Source: Adineta ricciae
Taxonomy: Eukaryota; Rotifera; Eurotatoria; Adinetida; Adinetidae
Direction: 5' to 3'
Length of the DNA stretch: 64,000 nt
Assembly: GCA_905250025.1 (NCBI GenBank)
Contig: CAJNOJ010000295.1
Location: 59,419 to 123,418 of the forward strand
Each line of letters opens with the position of its first letter. Within the stretch, counting starts at the first letter, position 1. The translations under genes and the position numbers were made by a program. This document shows positions 11,877 through 24,411 of the stretch, one piece after another. The notes below the pieces were generated by a model. It worked only from the letters and a program-made list of their open reading frames with translations, searched no databases and was not told where the DNA came from.

Positions 11877-12434
11877 TACACGGTGGTCGAAAAGTCACGC
11901 ATCCGAGGAAAAAAATTTCATATCTTCATTATAACTCGACCAAACGGACTTTTTTGCCAAGTATAGCCGCACGTGGACACTCCAAATTCATATGGGCATG
12001 GTTAGTAAAAACTTTTGTTAGGTACCACTATTGTCGTCAACGAGAAAACTTTTACTTGTTCATAAATAGGAAAAGAAAAAATTGTATTTAACATAGGTTC
12101 TCAGTAATGTCGCCCGTATGGATTTCGAATATAAACATGCTTCTGTGTTTGGCAAAAAAATAAGTTCGTTAGCTCGAGCCGTAATGGAGATATTCAAATT
12201 TCTTTTTCGATAAAGTCATTTTCATACCATTTCGTATATTGTTTTGTGAAAAAGTAAAATTTCTTGTTGAGGTCAATAGTGATACTTAACAAAAGTTCTG
12301 ACTAACCTTGTCTATATGAATTTGGAGTGTGGACGTGCCTCTATACTTGGTAAACAAATAAACCCGTTCGGTTGAGTCGTAATGGAAGTATAAAAATTTT
12401 TTCCTCAGGTGCGTGACTTTTGCATTACCCTGTA
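11877..12434. mobile_element. Mariner-type MITE with long terminal inverted repeats
   Basis: 558 bp bounded by TA at each end. The left end CACGGTGGTCGAAAAGTCACG mirrors the right end read in reverse complement (CAGGGTAATGCAAAAGTCACG). The arms stay homologous for roughly 190 bases, including a shared CACTCCAAATTCATAT segment, leaving a short centre. No transposase frame. Ends and TA flank match Tc1/mariner-derived miniature elements. Confidence 0.75.
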
Positions 12435-14296
12435 TACTCAAATTAACGTTTTTCAAGAGACGAAGTTGACTGATGTGATTTGATTAGAAAATCAAGTAGT
12501 GAATAAAACTATTTCAACAAAGGCTAGATTATATGTAATAAAGTTTGTAAGCAGAAATTCTACATCATTATTTTACTTTCTTTCCGCTCATGACGTTATC
12601 ATTTGACTTTACACTTCAAAATATGAACTGATCCATAGTATATGAAAACTCTTCTTATACTGATTTGAACTTACTTGATGAATCTTAGAATAAAGATTGA
12701 TGTGCGATATAACTGTGATTTTATGAATAAAAATGAATAGAATATTTATAGAGCTAAACAGATTTTTGTCGTTGGTCGAATAAAACATTGTTATTAATGA
12801 ATAAATTGATTTGTTTCATTATGAGAGAAACAAGATCTATTTATCAGCGTCAAACTTTGTTATCAATAATATATTCTTCAATAGTTTGTTACATATTCAA
12901 GAAAATAGATCAGTGTGATATTAGACTACATAATTCTTTAATAAAAGGCGTTTTCGTATCTATCAATAAATTGATTATCTTGAGTTTAATTTGTGGTTTT
13001 TAGCGTACTCAATGAGAGAATACACTACTAGAATCGGTCCGTGTGTCCGACCGTCTGTCCGTTCGTTTATCCGATTACTCTGGAAAACTACATGCATGTA
13101 AACCCAAAATGTTGTCCACAGTATTGTCTCATTGATATCTCGGTCGAGTTCGAAGATGAGAAGGATCGGCCGAGAAATACCTGAGTTATCCTGAAAAGTC
13201 GGAAAAATCACCTGCCCATCCCTAAAGAGGCGTACAGTAATGTTTTGAAAAATATATCAATCGATCAAACTTTTCGCACTGATTCTGAATCTGATATTTT
13301 CCGGGCTGAAAGAAGGGTTATATGAAAGAACTAGTTTGCGTGTCAACCTATCTGTGTGAGGGTGAAAGGTCAAAAAGTCATTTTTTTAGGAAATGCTTAA
13401 ATCTTCATAAAACATCATTTAAAAGGGATTTTAAGACTAGAGATCGCTTCACAGATTATCCGAAGTTCGCCAGTAATTACTTCTGATAGTTGGTGATCGA
13501 TGAACGATAGAGCAATTGTTTAGAGATGTTGACGTAACATACATACTACCGAAATACTCATTTATACATGTATGCAGTATAAAACATAACTTCCAATACA
13601 CTAACAGTTTACGAATGTCCTATTTATATGAATTAAAATCTACTCGACTCTCGCCAATATGTCATATAGAGATTCGCCAATCCTCAATCATTCATTGTAC
13701 TTTTTCCAACATACTATATGGAATTTCGCCAATGATTAGTAAAAGTCTTAATTGACGAATTCTAAAAATCCCGTTAAGTTTCATTAAGATCTCAATCGGA
13801 GTATATGCTTCTAATGGTTTTTCCTTGATTACTATAAACAGATCTTTTGCTAAGTAATATTTAAGAGAAGTGATGGTGGGTTTGAGTGCAGACACGAGCA
13901 TAAGGAAAAAAAACATCTCTGGTCATGTTCGCTCTCACTCCTCACACCCCTCTAGCTGTTTAATGCAAAGTATTGAGAACTGTAAATAAATAACATTCGT
14001 GTATAGAATGAGCCAAATCTTTTCCATCACACATCAAACGAATATAAAAAGGAAGATTTCACATTGTTGTCCGAGCATATTCAGTGAGAAATTTGCTACC
14101 TTCCTTCAAACACATGAATTTATTTTTCCACGGCAAAGAAAATTTCAATGGATTACATGTACATTGATTATAATAATCAAAACTGATGTAATTCATAATT
14201 CGTGTCTTCGAGATTGAAGAATAGATATCAAATGCTTGAATAACTGTATCGTTTTTCTAAGAAGAAATGCATACTTGCCGTAAGTTAAGTTTTCTC
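12435..14296. other. Intergenic; start of UGT duplication block near 13625
   Basis: No gene recognised. From about 13625 the sequence (TCTACTCGACTCTCGCCAAT and onward) is homologous to 21040 onward, marking the left end of the duplicated UGT/FG-GAP block. The CCGTGTGTCCGACCGTCTGT stretch near 13040 is weakly repetitive. Confidence 0.5.
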
Positions 14297-14363
14297 AAGG
14301 AAAAAAAGTGGATTATTTTGGATTCTAAGGTTCCAAAGAATCCAGGATCCACTTTCCTCCTTG
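14297..14363. repeat. Hairpin-forming inverted repeat
   Basis: AAGG...AAAGTGGAT at 14297-14313 pairs with ATCCACTTTCCTCCTT at 14347-14363, with additional inner pairing of GGATTCT with AGAATCC. Absent from the second UGT block. Function unknown. Confidence 0.5.
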
Positions 14364-14798
14364 ATGTGATATTTTTTCAAAAGTTGATCAAGTTCATTCT
14401 GATGTTGATGGTGTTTTAAGACGTCTTATAGTATCTGCTGAATGAAAAATTTACAGCACTCATGACTATTGTGCGCAAAAATACATATAAAATGGCATTT
14501 TTTGAATAATGTCACATTTGATCAATTGATGGCAGTGTTGTAACAAAATTTTTATACAGCTGTCTTGCTTAAATTACGCTGGAAATGTCAGTCTATTCTC
14601 AATTCGATGAGCTATTGTTATATATATTTTACTAAAATAACAAATGAATTTTCTAATGAAAATGATGTAGAGACGAGCAAATAAAATCTCTTGATGACTA
14701 TCTTTAATTCTATAAAAGATTCTTCTAGCTAACAACCAATAGTTGAGAAAGAACTAAAAATAGGTGAATCGATATGAAAGATTTAGCCCAATGCATGA

Positions 14799-16285
14799 TC
14801 AAAGTTCGATAGTTTTTCTGTCTAATCGAGCAGCTGCTCGGTCGTTAATGATTCGGACAATCTCGTTGAAATAACGAAGCGAACTATTTTGTTCTGCATG
14901 TGCAAATTTTTGTTGCATTTGACGAGCATTTTGAATATATTCCATCTGTCGATCGAACATTTGTTGTAAATACCCTTTAATCTCAGCACTTAATACAACT
15001 CGTTGATCATCAACAAAACTGGCATTTTTCATACATTGACCAATATGAAACTCTTCTTCAACGCATTTTCCATTGGTTATTTGGTCGCCAAAAAGAGGCC
15101 ATACTAGAACTGGCTTTCCTGCTGATATACATTCGAGTAAACTATTCCAACCTCCATGCGATATAAAGAGACACACGGCAGAATGAGAAAGAACCAGGCG
15201 TTGTGGTACCCAATCAAGTAACAAAGAGTTTGCATTATTAATAAATGAGGATGGTAGACATTCAAGAAATTTTGATTTCAACGCCCAGATAACAGGATAA
15301 GATGCGAGAGCATCAGCAATTTGAAGTACCTGTGCAGATGAGATGGAAGCACTTGTACCAAAAGCAATATATATAACCGATGGTGTTTGATTAGCCAGTT
15401 CCCATTGTGTATTTAACCAATTTTTTACACGTGAAGTAAGTTCCATCTAAAGAGAAAATAGATTTAAGTGAATAAAATCGATAGAAATTCTTACAGTATC
15501 TTTATTGACAGATGTTTCAGACATAAGAGGTGCTACAAATCGAACGGGTACTTTTGAGTACAGAGTTGCCTGTTGTCGCACATCTTCAATAGCTTGTTGT
15601 TCGAATTCCTCGATTGAATTACAGATAACCCCATCAGCAAATGAATATGCTTCGATAAGAGAAGGGGTGAGATCAGGCCACTCAGATTTGGGTGTTCCAT
15701 TTGTTACCACACGCATTAGTGCGGGAATGACAGCAAAACTAGTGGGACAGAACATTTGAGTCGTAATACCTCTTTCCTTTGCATTTCGAACAAAGGAATA
15801 AACAAATATATCAGCAATAATCATATCAATAGGTTGATCGATTGATTTAGTAGACAATAAAGAAATTGATGTTGATTTTATCGGTTGAGAAAATAATACT
15901 TGTTGAATAGGTTCATACATACGTTCTATGATTGGCCTTACTAAAGTATTCACATTGGAGTGTGTCACCTGAGGAAAGTTATGTGTTCTTTTGTGATATG
16001 TTACTTGAATAAGGACAAACTCACTTCAAAATCGGCATCATTATGATCGAATAGACCAATGAAATCTATTCCAGTATCAGTAGAAACCACTTTATTGTTC
16101 TCTTTTTCGACAAGATATCCATGCTGTTTAATAAAATTGAGTTTTGACGCTGATATAAGATAAGTAACGTGAAAGTGGACTGATAAATGTCTAGCTAAGT
16201 CCAATAATGGAATGGCATGACCGTCAAAAGGTGGAGCAATCAATACTACATGACCATTATTTTGTATCTGATCAGTGTCCGTCAT
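14799..16285 (-). CDS. UDP-glycosyltransferase (GT1), plant/fungal-type donor box
   Basis: Predicted model complement(join(14799..15446, 15495..15968, 16025..16285)), 460 aa; both introns are phase 0 (48 and 56 nt; donors GTAAGA and GTGAGT). The C-terminal half carries the UDP-sugar binding signature: WVPQ, then HGGWNSLLE, then FGDQ. HGGWNS is the form seen in plant and fungal enzymes; animal UGTs usually have HGGTNG. There is no signal peptide and no C-terminal membrane anchor, so it should be cytosolic, unlike ER-lumenal animal UGTs. Acceptor unknown; likely glycosylates small lipophilic compounds. An acceptor-like TTTTATTAG sits directly before the ATG in both copies. Paralogue at 21654-23140 has the same structure. 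Horizontal acquisition is an inference. Confidence 0.85.
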
Positions 16286-17620
16286 CTAATAAAACAAAAT
16301 TAAAAGAAAGCATATCAATAGAATCGATTCGATCTGATTGAAACATTTGAAATATGTTCGAAACTCTTTTCTTCGCAGTATCCCCACTCATTGCTCTTAT
16401 TTGCACTATATGATTATTAATAATATATAATCCATTGATTTCATTGTATTTCATACCTTTACTAACTAAGCATTTTTCTTTTTATTACATTTTCATGATC
16501 ACAGAGTAAAATTTTCTTTTCTTTGTTTATAGCAAACAAAAAGGCTAACACTCAAGGTTGTTTATTTACTCTTCGATTATATTCAGTCATAAACGAAAAA
16601 TAACAAACGTTTTCTAATCTGTTTAACTGTCATATTTTGAGCAAGATGTGAAAATAGATCCCTTTCATGAAGTTTTGGTAGCGAAATCACAATATTTCAA
16701 AAGTTCGAGTTTTATTTTTGATACATGCCTAATAATTATTACAGGTGAAGATCCACTTTCTACTCTCTTTATTTTATTACATTTTTCAAGTTCATATAGT
16801 TGAATATGTTTATTCGAGTAATGTCACATATGAATCGAAAATGATATCACAGCAAAACTTACCCAAAAATAAGAAAGCTGATTTGAAGCACGATCTGAAG
16901 AATCATTTTCAGTAACAACACTTGTTGTCATAATCAAAGTCAATTAATTACCTCTTTACTAATTTATAATAATTCTCTTCCATTGAATAGTATAACGATT
17001 TACTTTGTTCAACAAATAGAACTAAATTCACATGTCTTATTCATCATCGGGGAGAGAAAAGTTGTTTATCAAATATGTTTTGTGCCTTTGCTTTTGAATA
17101 ATACATTGTTTAAACACAAGTGCGTCACGCAAATGAATCATATTAATGAAGAATAAAGATATATTTATACGAAATACATTAGTGTCTTTTTTATTTGCAT
17201 TCTCATGATATTCACTTAGAAATACAACACAATACTATGGTATTATATACTCTTTTTATGAATATTTTGCTATATTTTTTCATTAGCAAATCAACTGTCA
17301 GTTAGGTTAAACAAAGATCACAAGAAATATGAGTTTTCGTATAGGTAGAATCAAACAAATGAAAGATCGCTTTTGGGGGAAGTCAATTTTATATTGACTA
17401 GTGATAATGATCAATAACTAAAACAATTGACGGACTATATTAGAAAGAAGAATCAATGGCATCGTACGGCTGACTTGGTGATGACGATGTAACTTAATAA
17501 AAATGGCTGATTAAAACGTTTCCGATATGGGTATAGATAATATCGCCACAGAGATTCATTCATGAAGTTGGTATTTGTTGAAATAAATAAAATGAGTTTG
17601 ATGTCATCAAATACAAAAAA
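16286..17620. other. Intergenic between UGT and FG-GAP gene
   Basis: AT-rich; homologous to 23141-24411. A frame of about 60 codons just upstream of the UGT start exists in both copies but shifts length, and is more likely 5' UTR or intron. No other gene seen. Confidence 0.5.
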
Positions 17621-19173
17621 TTAACAATGTAAGAGAACACCAACATTATTATCGCCAGAATTCGTAACGATCACGTCAGGTTTATTATCATCATTAACAT
17701 CGACAACTGCCAATGATGTTGGTTGGGTACCGATTGGAAAAGTAATTTGGTCGAAAAATGTTCCATTACCTTTATTTAAAAGAATACCGATATTTTTTGA
17801 ATTGTAATTTACAACAATAATATCGGGATAGTTATCAAGATTTATATCATGGATTTTTACAGCGTATGGAGAACTACCGACATTATAAACGACATGATTG
17901 AGAAATGTACCATTACCACGATTAATTAAAACACTAACTGTACCGGCATTTTTATTGCCGACAGCGATATCTACAATATTATCACCATCAATATCGGCAA
18001 CTGCTAATGAATATGGACCATTGCCAACTGATATTGTTGACTGATAAAGAAATGTTCGGTTTCCTTGATTGATCAGAATGATGACACTATTTGAATTCTG
18101 ATTTACTGTGATTATATCAGGTTGATTATCTTTATTGACATCAGATACTTCAATTGCAAATGGATAATCACCAGTTGCATAGTCAGATTCAGAAGAAAAA
18201 GTTCCATTACCTTGATTAAAAAACACACCCACGGTAGTTGTAGACCATGTTGAATAAAGAATATCAGGTTGATTATCATTATCTAGATCAGCTACTGCCA
18301 ATGGATGTGGATTTGAATTCGAGTATAAAGTATATTGAGAACGAAATGTTCCATTACCATTGTTCATAAGAATACCAATATTTTTTGATCCAGAATTTGT
18401 AACAATAACATCGGGGTAAGTATCATTATTAAGATCGGCGACGGCTATTGCAAATGGTTGACTATCGACTACGTAAAATGTTGAAGAAGAAAATGTATTA
18501 TCACCTTTGTTTAGACGAACACCCATATTATTTGAACCAGTATTGACTGTAAGAATATCAGGTTTCATGTCACTATTAATATCATTTACGGCTACATAAT
18601 TTGTACTACTACCCATTGAATACGTTGTGTAATTAAGAAACGTTTGATTGCATCCTATAAATGAAAAATAGAATTGTCTTTATTAGAAATGCGTTACTAA
18701 CCGATCGTCGTAGTTAACATTGTTGAAGAAGACCCTGCTGTTGATGATGTCGCTTGGTTGACTAAAGAAAAACGGCAATATAGGAGCAAAATATTCTATC
18801 TAAATCATAATCAGTTGATGAATTTCAATGTCATCTTGACACATTCATAACAAATTGAAAACCTAACAAACTTACTATATCGTGTTAATGATATCGCTGT
18901 TCGATTGATAAATATCAAAGATGAAGGAAAATAAAAATCCACAACGATCGAATTATTATCCAAAATAAATAATTGACAAGTTTGATTGATAGCAAAATAA
19001 TTCATCGCAGACACCGATCCATTGAATGAGACCATTTCACAAATACAGTTATCTTGCGTGACATTAAATATTGTTCGATTTGCTGTACCAATCATTGTAC
19101 AATTGTTTATTTTATACATGCGAACTGCTTGACTAGTAGAAAAGAGTAAGAAAAGAAGAACAATCCAAGGCAT
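17621..19173 (-). CDS. Secreted PAN/apple-like and FG-GAP (VCBS) repeat protein
   Basis: Predicted model complement(join(17621..18654, 18702..18761, 18876..19173)), 463 aa; introns of 47 and 114 nt, phases agree. Residues 1-16 form a signal peptide (MPWIVLLFLLFSTSQA). Residues 17-99 are a Cys-containing region (NNC, NCICEM, QTCQLF) resembling the short PAN/apple-like domain common in these rotifer proteins. A 20-residue Ser/Thr linker exon follows, then about seven FG-GAP/VCBS repeats of about 46 residues with the motif DxNxDxxPDI (for example VADLDNDNQPDILYS), which usually bind calcium and build a beta-propeller. Extracellular; ligand unknown. Copy at 24412-25967 is frameshifted. Confidence 0.82.
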
Positions 19174-20610
19174 ATTGCACGGAGGTTTTTTTTAAACAAT
19201 AGTTGTGCTTGTATTTCATATTCTATAATAAGGAAAAAAGCGTCGACATTCTCTCAGTGCTCAAAATAGAGCGAAGCAAATCAAGATGAAAAGTGACACC
19301 TCAATTTTCATCAAATTTTTTCTTCGAAATATGCAGTTTTAGCATAAATATGGAGAAACTCTCACTAATATAGTTTCAGTGAGTCTACTCAAGCACAGAC
19401 TTTTATGAAAATTACTGTATAACAGCATTGCAGATTATGATGAACTGACATAGACTGATTTTTTGATCTATCGTAAATCATGAGCTACATCAATTGTTTT
19501 TTAGTTGATTTGCTCATCTTTACATGGTTATTTTCTCGTTGCCAAAATGCATTTCATCCTAGATGAAAGCGATATATTCACATTCCGTTGCAATAACGTC
19601 GGAAGAAATTGAAACAGTGAAACATTCTCCCGTTTAGAGCTCTGCATTATTTTTCAATTAATTATATGCACGATTACATTGAATGAAAAGAAAAAACAAG
19701 GTGCTATTAGTAATCAAATGAGATTTGAAAATAAGAACATTTCCTCTTTCAACTATATTTTAAAAATGAGAAGCAATTATGAGAAAATCATATTTTTCAA
19801 AAGAATGTCGAGTTCTTTTTTTTAAATTTCAATACTACGTTGTCTACTGAGTCACCTGTTGAGCTGAATATTATATAATAGATGAAAACGAAAAGAAAAT
19901 TTGCATGAATCGATGTTTTTCTTATTATTATCTACAATAAATGAAGTCAAAAGAGCTGAATTAAATTTGAGTTTGTTGCTGAAATAAAACTAACGGTATG
20001 AAAGAATATCAACATAATCAGAAATCGAAGTTGTAACAATAGCATCAGGTTTCTCATCGTTGACAAGCACCAACTGAATGAGATACATTCACATCATAGA
20101 AACGATCGATGTGTCGAGTTACCAAAAAAAAGTATCGTTATTATTCATAAGAAAGATACATATAAGACGATTAAATTTAGAGTTAAACCGTAGTTCTCCT
20201 ATCCGTAAAAGACTTGAGTTTTAAAGCATTGTGTGTTAAACTTGGCCTGGAAATTAAATTCGTTGACAGTCGTGAACAGAATCTTTTGGGAAAATTCAAA
20301 AGTTTCTCGTCAAACATTTCAATTTTTTTCTTTAACACAATTCTACAGAACTATCTAGATGACCGCCGTTGTATTCATTATTGAGCAGTGCTTTTCTATC
20401 CGATGATACTGATACTGTATGATATTCTCATGTAATATTCATATTTACCATCATTTGTCATTCTAAACAAACCAAAAGATTGTCATACGAATCAGAGCTT
20501 AGACTCGATAGATAGTTTAATTGATTTGAATCTGATATCTTGAGGGTGAGGACGAGGGAGGATGCTCACAGTTTCATCCTCAAGATAATTGAAAAAAATC
20601 ACATTCTAAT
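19174..20610. other. Intergenic, homologous to 25968-27457
   Basis: No gene recognised. Similarity to the second block runs up to ACATTCTAAT, immediately before the N at 20611. Confidence 0.5.
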
Positions 20611-20611
20611 N
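20611..20611. other. Single-N assembly gap
   Basis: One ambiguous base exactly where homology to the second UGT/FG-GAP block stops and mariner-like sequence begins. Confidence 0.85.
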
Positions 20612-21034
20612 GAAAATAAAACTGAAGTATACCGTAAAAATGGGACCGAGAAATGTGCTTTTTCAGTTTTGAGAAGACGAAGTACGCCAGATGCTAGTAT
20701 TTATGATTGTTCGATATAGCTCTGAAGAAGCTTTTCAACGCGCAAATTTTAAAAGAAGAATCAGACGGATATCTCTTTCAAATGCCAAAATATATAAGAA
20801 ACAATAAAAAATATGCAGTTAATTTTATTGCGCGGGGACATCGTCGTTTCAGACAGATACTTAATGCTGACCGCACAAAATTTTTTCCAACGAAAGACTA
20901 AGGATTCTTCCATACATTTCTTATACAGTGTTTCTTGCTCTATCATTCAAAAAAGGAATCAAAGCATTACCATTTTCTCAAGTCCAGATATCACCAAAAT
21001 AAAAAGTGTCGCAAAACTTTTGGTACACCCGGTA
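20612..21034. mobile_element. Tc1/mariner-like terminal fragment (reverse orientation)
   Basis: Ends at 21034 with CAAAACTTTTGGTACACCCGG and TA, the reverse complement of the element end at 6723. The outer part is nearly identical to that copy; the inner 200 bases are unmatched within the window. No credible transposase frame; the small frame at 20707-20901 shows no D,D,D motif. Confidence 0.55.
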
Positions 21035-21653
21035 TATGAATTACGATCTACTCGACTCTCGCCAATCGTCTATTATTCATTGTACTTTTTCCAACACACT
21101 ATATAGAATTTCGCTAATGATTGGTAAAAGTCTTAATCGGTGAACTTCAAAAATCCCGTTAAGTTTCATTAAGATTTCAATCGATTTGTATAAGGCCGAC
21201 CGGCTCAGGCATGCTCGAGTTATCATAACAATACGAACTTTTCACCTATACATTTCCTCTGCCTTTTCCTAGAAACTTTTTCCAGTACACTTAACTTTCG
21301 GATACAATCCGGAGTTTCCACATTTATCTTTATATATTTTTGAGTATATGCTTCTAATGGTTTTTTCTTGATTAACAATGTGTGGGTGCAGATATGAACA
21401 TGAGCAAAAACCATCCCTGGTCATGTTTGCTCTTACTCCTCACACCCTCACCCTCAATTCGATGAGTCATTGTGATATATATTTTACTAAAATAACAAAT
21501 GAATTTTCTAATGAAAACGATGTAGAGACGAGCGAATAGAATCTCTTGATGACTATCGTTAATTCTATAAAAGATTCTTCTAGCTAACAGTCAATAGTTG
21601 AAAAAGAACTAAAGATATGCGAATGGATATGAAAGATTTAGCCCAATGCATGA

Positions 21654-23140
21654 TTAAAGTTCGATAGTTTTTCTGTCTAATCGAACAGCTGCTCGTTCAT
21701 TAATGATTCGGACAATCTCGTTGAAATAACGAAGCGAACTATTTTGTTCTGCATGTGTACATTTTTGTTGCATTTGACGAGCATTTTGAGTATATTCCAA
21801 TTGTCGATCGAACATTTGTTGTAAATACCCTTTAATCTCAGCACTTAATACAACCCGTTGATCATCAACAAAACTGGCATTTTTCATGCATTGGCCGATA
21901 TGAAACTCTTCTTCAGCGCATTTTCCATTGGTTATTTGGTCGCCGAAAAGAGGCCATACTAGAACTGGCTTTCCTGCTAATATACATTCGAGTAAACTAT
22001 TCCAACCTCCGTGCGATATAAAGAGACACACGGCAGGATGAGAAAGAACCAGGCGTTGTGGTACCCAATCAAGCAGCAAAGATTTTTCATTATTAACAAA
22101 TGAGGATGGTAAACATTCAAGAAGTTTTGATTTCAACGACCAGATAACAGGATAAGATGTGAGAGCATCAGCAATTTGAAGTACCTGTGCAGATGAGATA
22201 GAAGCACTTGTACCAAAAGCAATATATATAACCGACGGTGTTTGATTAGCCAGTTCCCATTGTGTTTGTAACCAATTTTTTACACGTGAAGTAACTTCCA
22301 TCTAAAGAGAAAATAGATTAAAGTGAATACAATCAATAGAAATTCTTACAGTATCTTTATTGACAGATGCTTCAGACATAAGAGGTGCTACAAATCGAAC
22401 AGGTACTTTTGAGTACGGAGTTGCCTGTTGTCGCATATCTTCAATAGCGTGTTCTTCGAATTTCTCGATTGAATTACAGATTATTCCATCAGCAAACGGA
22501 TATGCTTCGATAATAGAAGCGGTGAGATCAGGCCACTCAGATTTGGGCGTCTCATCTGTTACCACACGCATTAGTGCGGGAATGACAGCAAAACTAGTGG
22601 GACAGAACATTTGAGTCGTGATACCTCTTTCCTTTGCATTTCGAACAAAGGGATAAACAAATATATCAGCAATAATCATATCAATAGGTCGATCGATTGA
22701 TTCAGTAGATAATAAAGTAATTGATGTTGATTTCATAGGTTGAGAAAATAATATTTGTTGAAGAGGTTCATACATACGTTCTATGATTGGTCTTACTAGA
22801 GTATTCACATTGGAACGTGTCACCTATGGAAAGTTATGTGCTTTTTTGTAACATGTTACTTGAATTCGAACAAGCTCACTTCAAAATCGGCATCATTATG
22901 ATCGAATAGACCAATGAAATCTATCCCAATATTAGTAGAAACCATTTTATTGTTTTCCTTTTCCACAAGATATCCATGCTGTTTAATAAAGCTGAGTTTT
23001 GACGCTGATATAAGATAAGTAATGTGAAAATGGACTGATAAATGTCTAGCTAAGTCCAGCAATGGGACGACATGACCGTCAAAAGGTGAAGCAATCAATA
23101 CTACATGACCATTATTTTGCATCTGATCAGTGTCTGTCAT
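21654..23140 (-). CDS. UDP-glycosyltransferase (GT1), second copy
   Basis: Predicted model complement(join(21654..22301, 22350..22823, 22880..23140)), 460 aa. Exon lengths (648, 474, 261) and intron lengths (48 and 56 nt) equal those of the copy at 14799. The PSPG-like box is intact: WVPQRLVLSHPAVCLFISHG, then GWNSLLE and FGDQ. Most differences from the first copy are conservative (SILEAY-type changes in the N-terminal acceptor half), which fits two working enzymes. No signal peptide or membrane anchor. Confidence 0.85.
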
Positions 23141-24411
23141 CTAACAAAACAAAATTAAAAGAAAGCATATCAATAGAATAGACTCGATTTGACTGAAACA
23201 TTTGAAATAGTATGTTCGAAACTCTTTTCTTCGCAGTATCTCGACTCATTGCTCTTATTTGCACTATGTGATTATTAATAATATATAGTCCATTTATTTC
23301 ATTGTATTTTATACCTTTACTGTGACTAAGCATTTGCTCTTTATTACATTTTCATGATCACAGAGTAAAATTTTCTTTTCTTTGTTTATAGCAAATAAAA
23401 AGACTAACGCTCAAGGTTGTTTATTTATTCTTCAATTATATTCAGTCATAAACGAAAAATAGCAAATGTTTTCTAATCTGTTTAACTGTCATATTGTAAA
23501 CAAGATCTAAAAATAGATCCCTTTTATGAAATTTTGTTAGTAAAATCACGATATTTCAAAAGCTCGAGTTTTGTTTAAGTTCATATAGTCGAATAAGTTT
23601 ATTCGAGTAATGTCACATATGAATCGAAAATGATATCATAGCAAAACTTGCCCAAAAATAAGAAAGCTGATTTGAAGCAGGATCTCAAGTATCACTTCCA
23701 GCAACAAAAATACTCGTTGTCATATCAAAGTCACCTAACTACTTCTTTACTACTTTATAATAATTCTCTTCCATTGAACAATATAACGATTTATTTTGTT
23801 CAACAAACAGAACTAAATTCACATATCTTATTCATCATCGCGGAGAGAAAAGTTGTTTATCAAATGTGTTTTGTGCCTTTGCTTTTGAATAATACATTGT
23901 TTAAACACAAGTGCGTCACGTAAATGATTCATATTAATGAAGGATAAAGATATATTTATACGAAATACATTAGTGTCTTTTTTATCTGCATTCTCATTAT
24001 GTTCACTTAGAAATACAACACAATAATGGTATCATATATATTCTTTTTGTGGATTTTTTGCTATATTTTTTCATTAGCAAATCAACTGTCAGTTTGGTTA
24101 AACAAAGATCACAAGAAATAGGAGTTTTCGTATAGGTGGAATCAAACAAATGAAAGATCGGTTTTGGGGGAAGTCAATTTTATATTGACTAGTGATAATG
24201 ATCAATAACTAAAACAATTGACGGACTATATTAGAAAGAAGAATCAATGGCATCGTACGACTGACTTGGTAATGACGATATAACTTAATAAAAATGGCTG
24301 ATTAAAACGTTTCCGATGTGGGTATAGATAATATCACCAGAGAGATTCATTCATGAAGTTGGTATTTGTTGAAATAAATAAAATGAGTTTGATGTCATCA
24401 AATACAAAAAA
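23141..24411. other. Intergenic between UGT and FG-GAP copies
   Basis: Homologous to 16286-17620; frame 23648-23923 is not preserved in the other block, so it is not called. Confidence 0.5.

Noticed and set aside
20707..20901. Transposase fragment in the mariner-like element
   Set aside because: Short frame without the catalytic D,D,D/E pattern or a helix-turn-helix; it is not open in the other element copy.
15505..22614. 84-aa plus-strand ORFs inside both UGT genes
   Set aside because: Antisense shadows of conserved UGT exon 2; no start context or domain.
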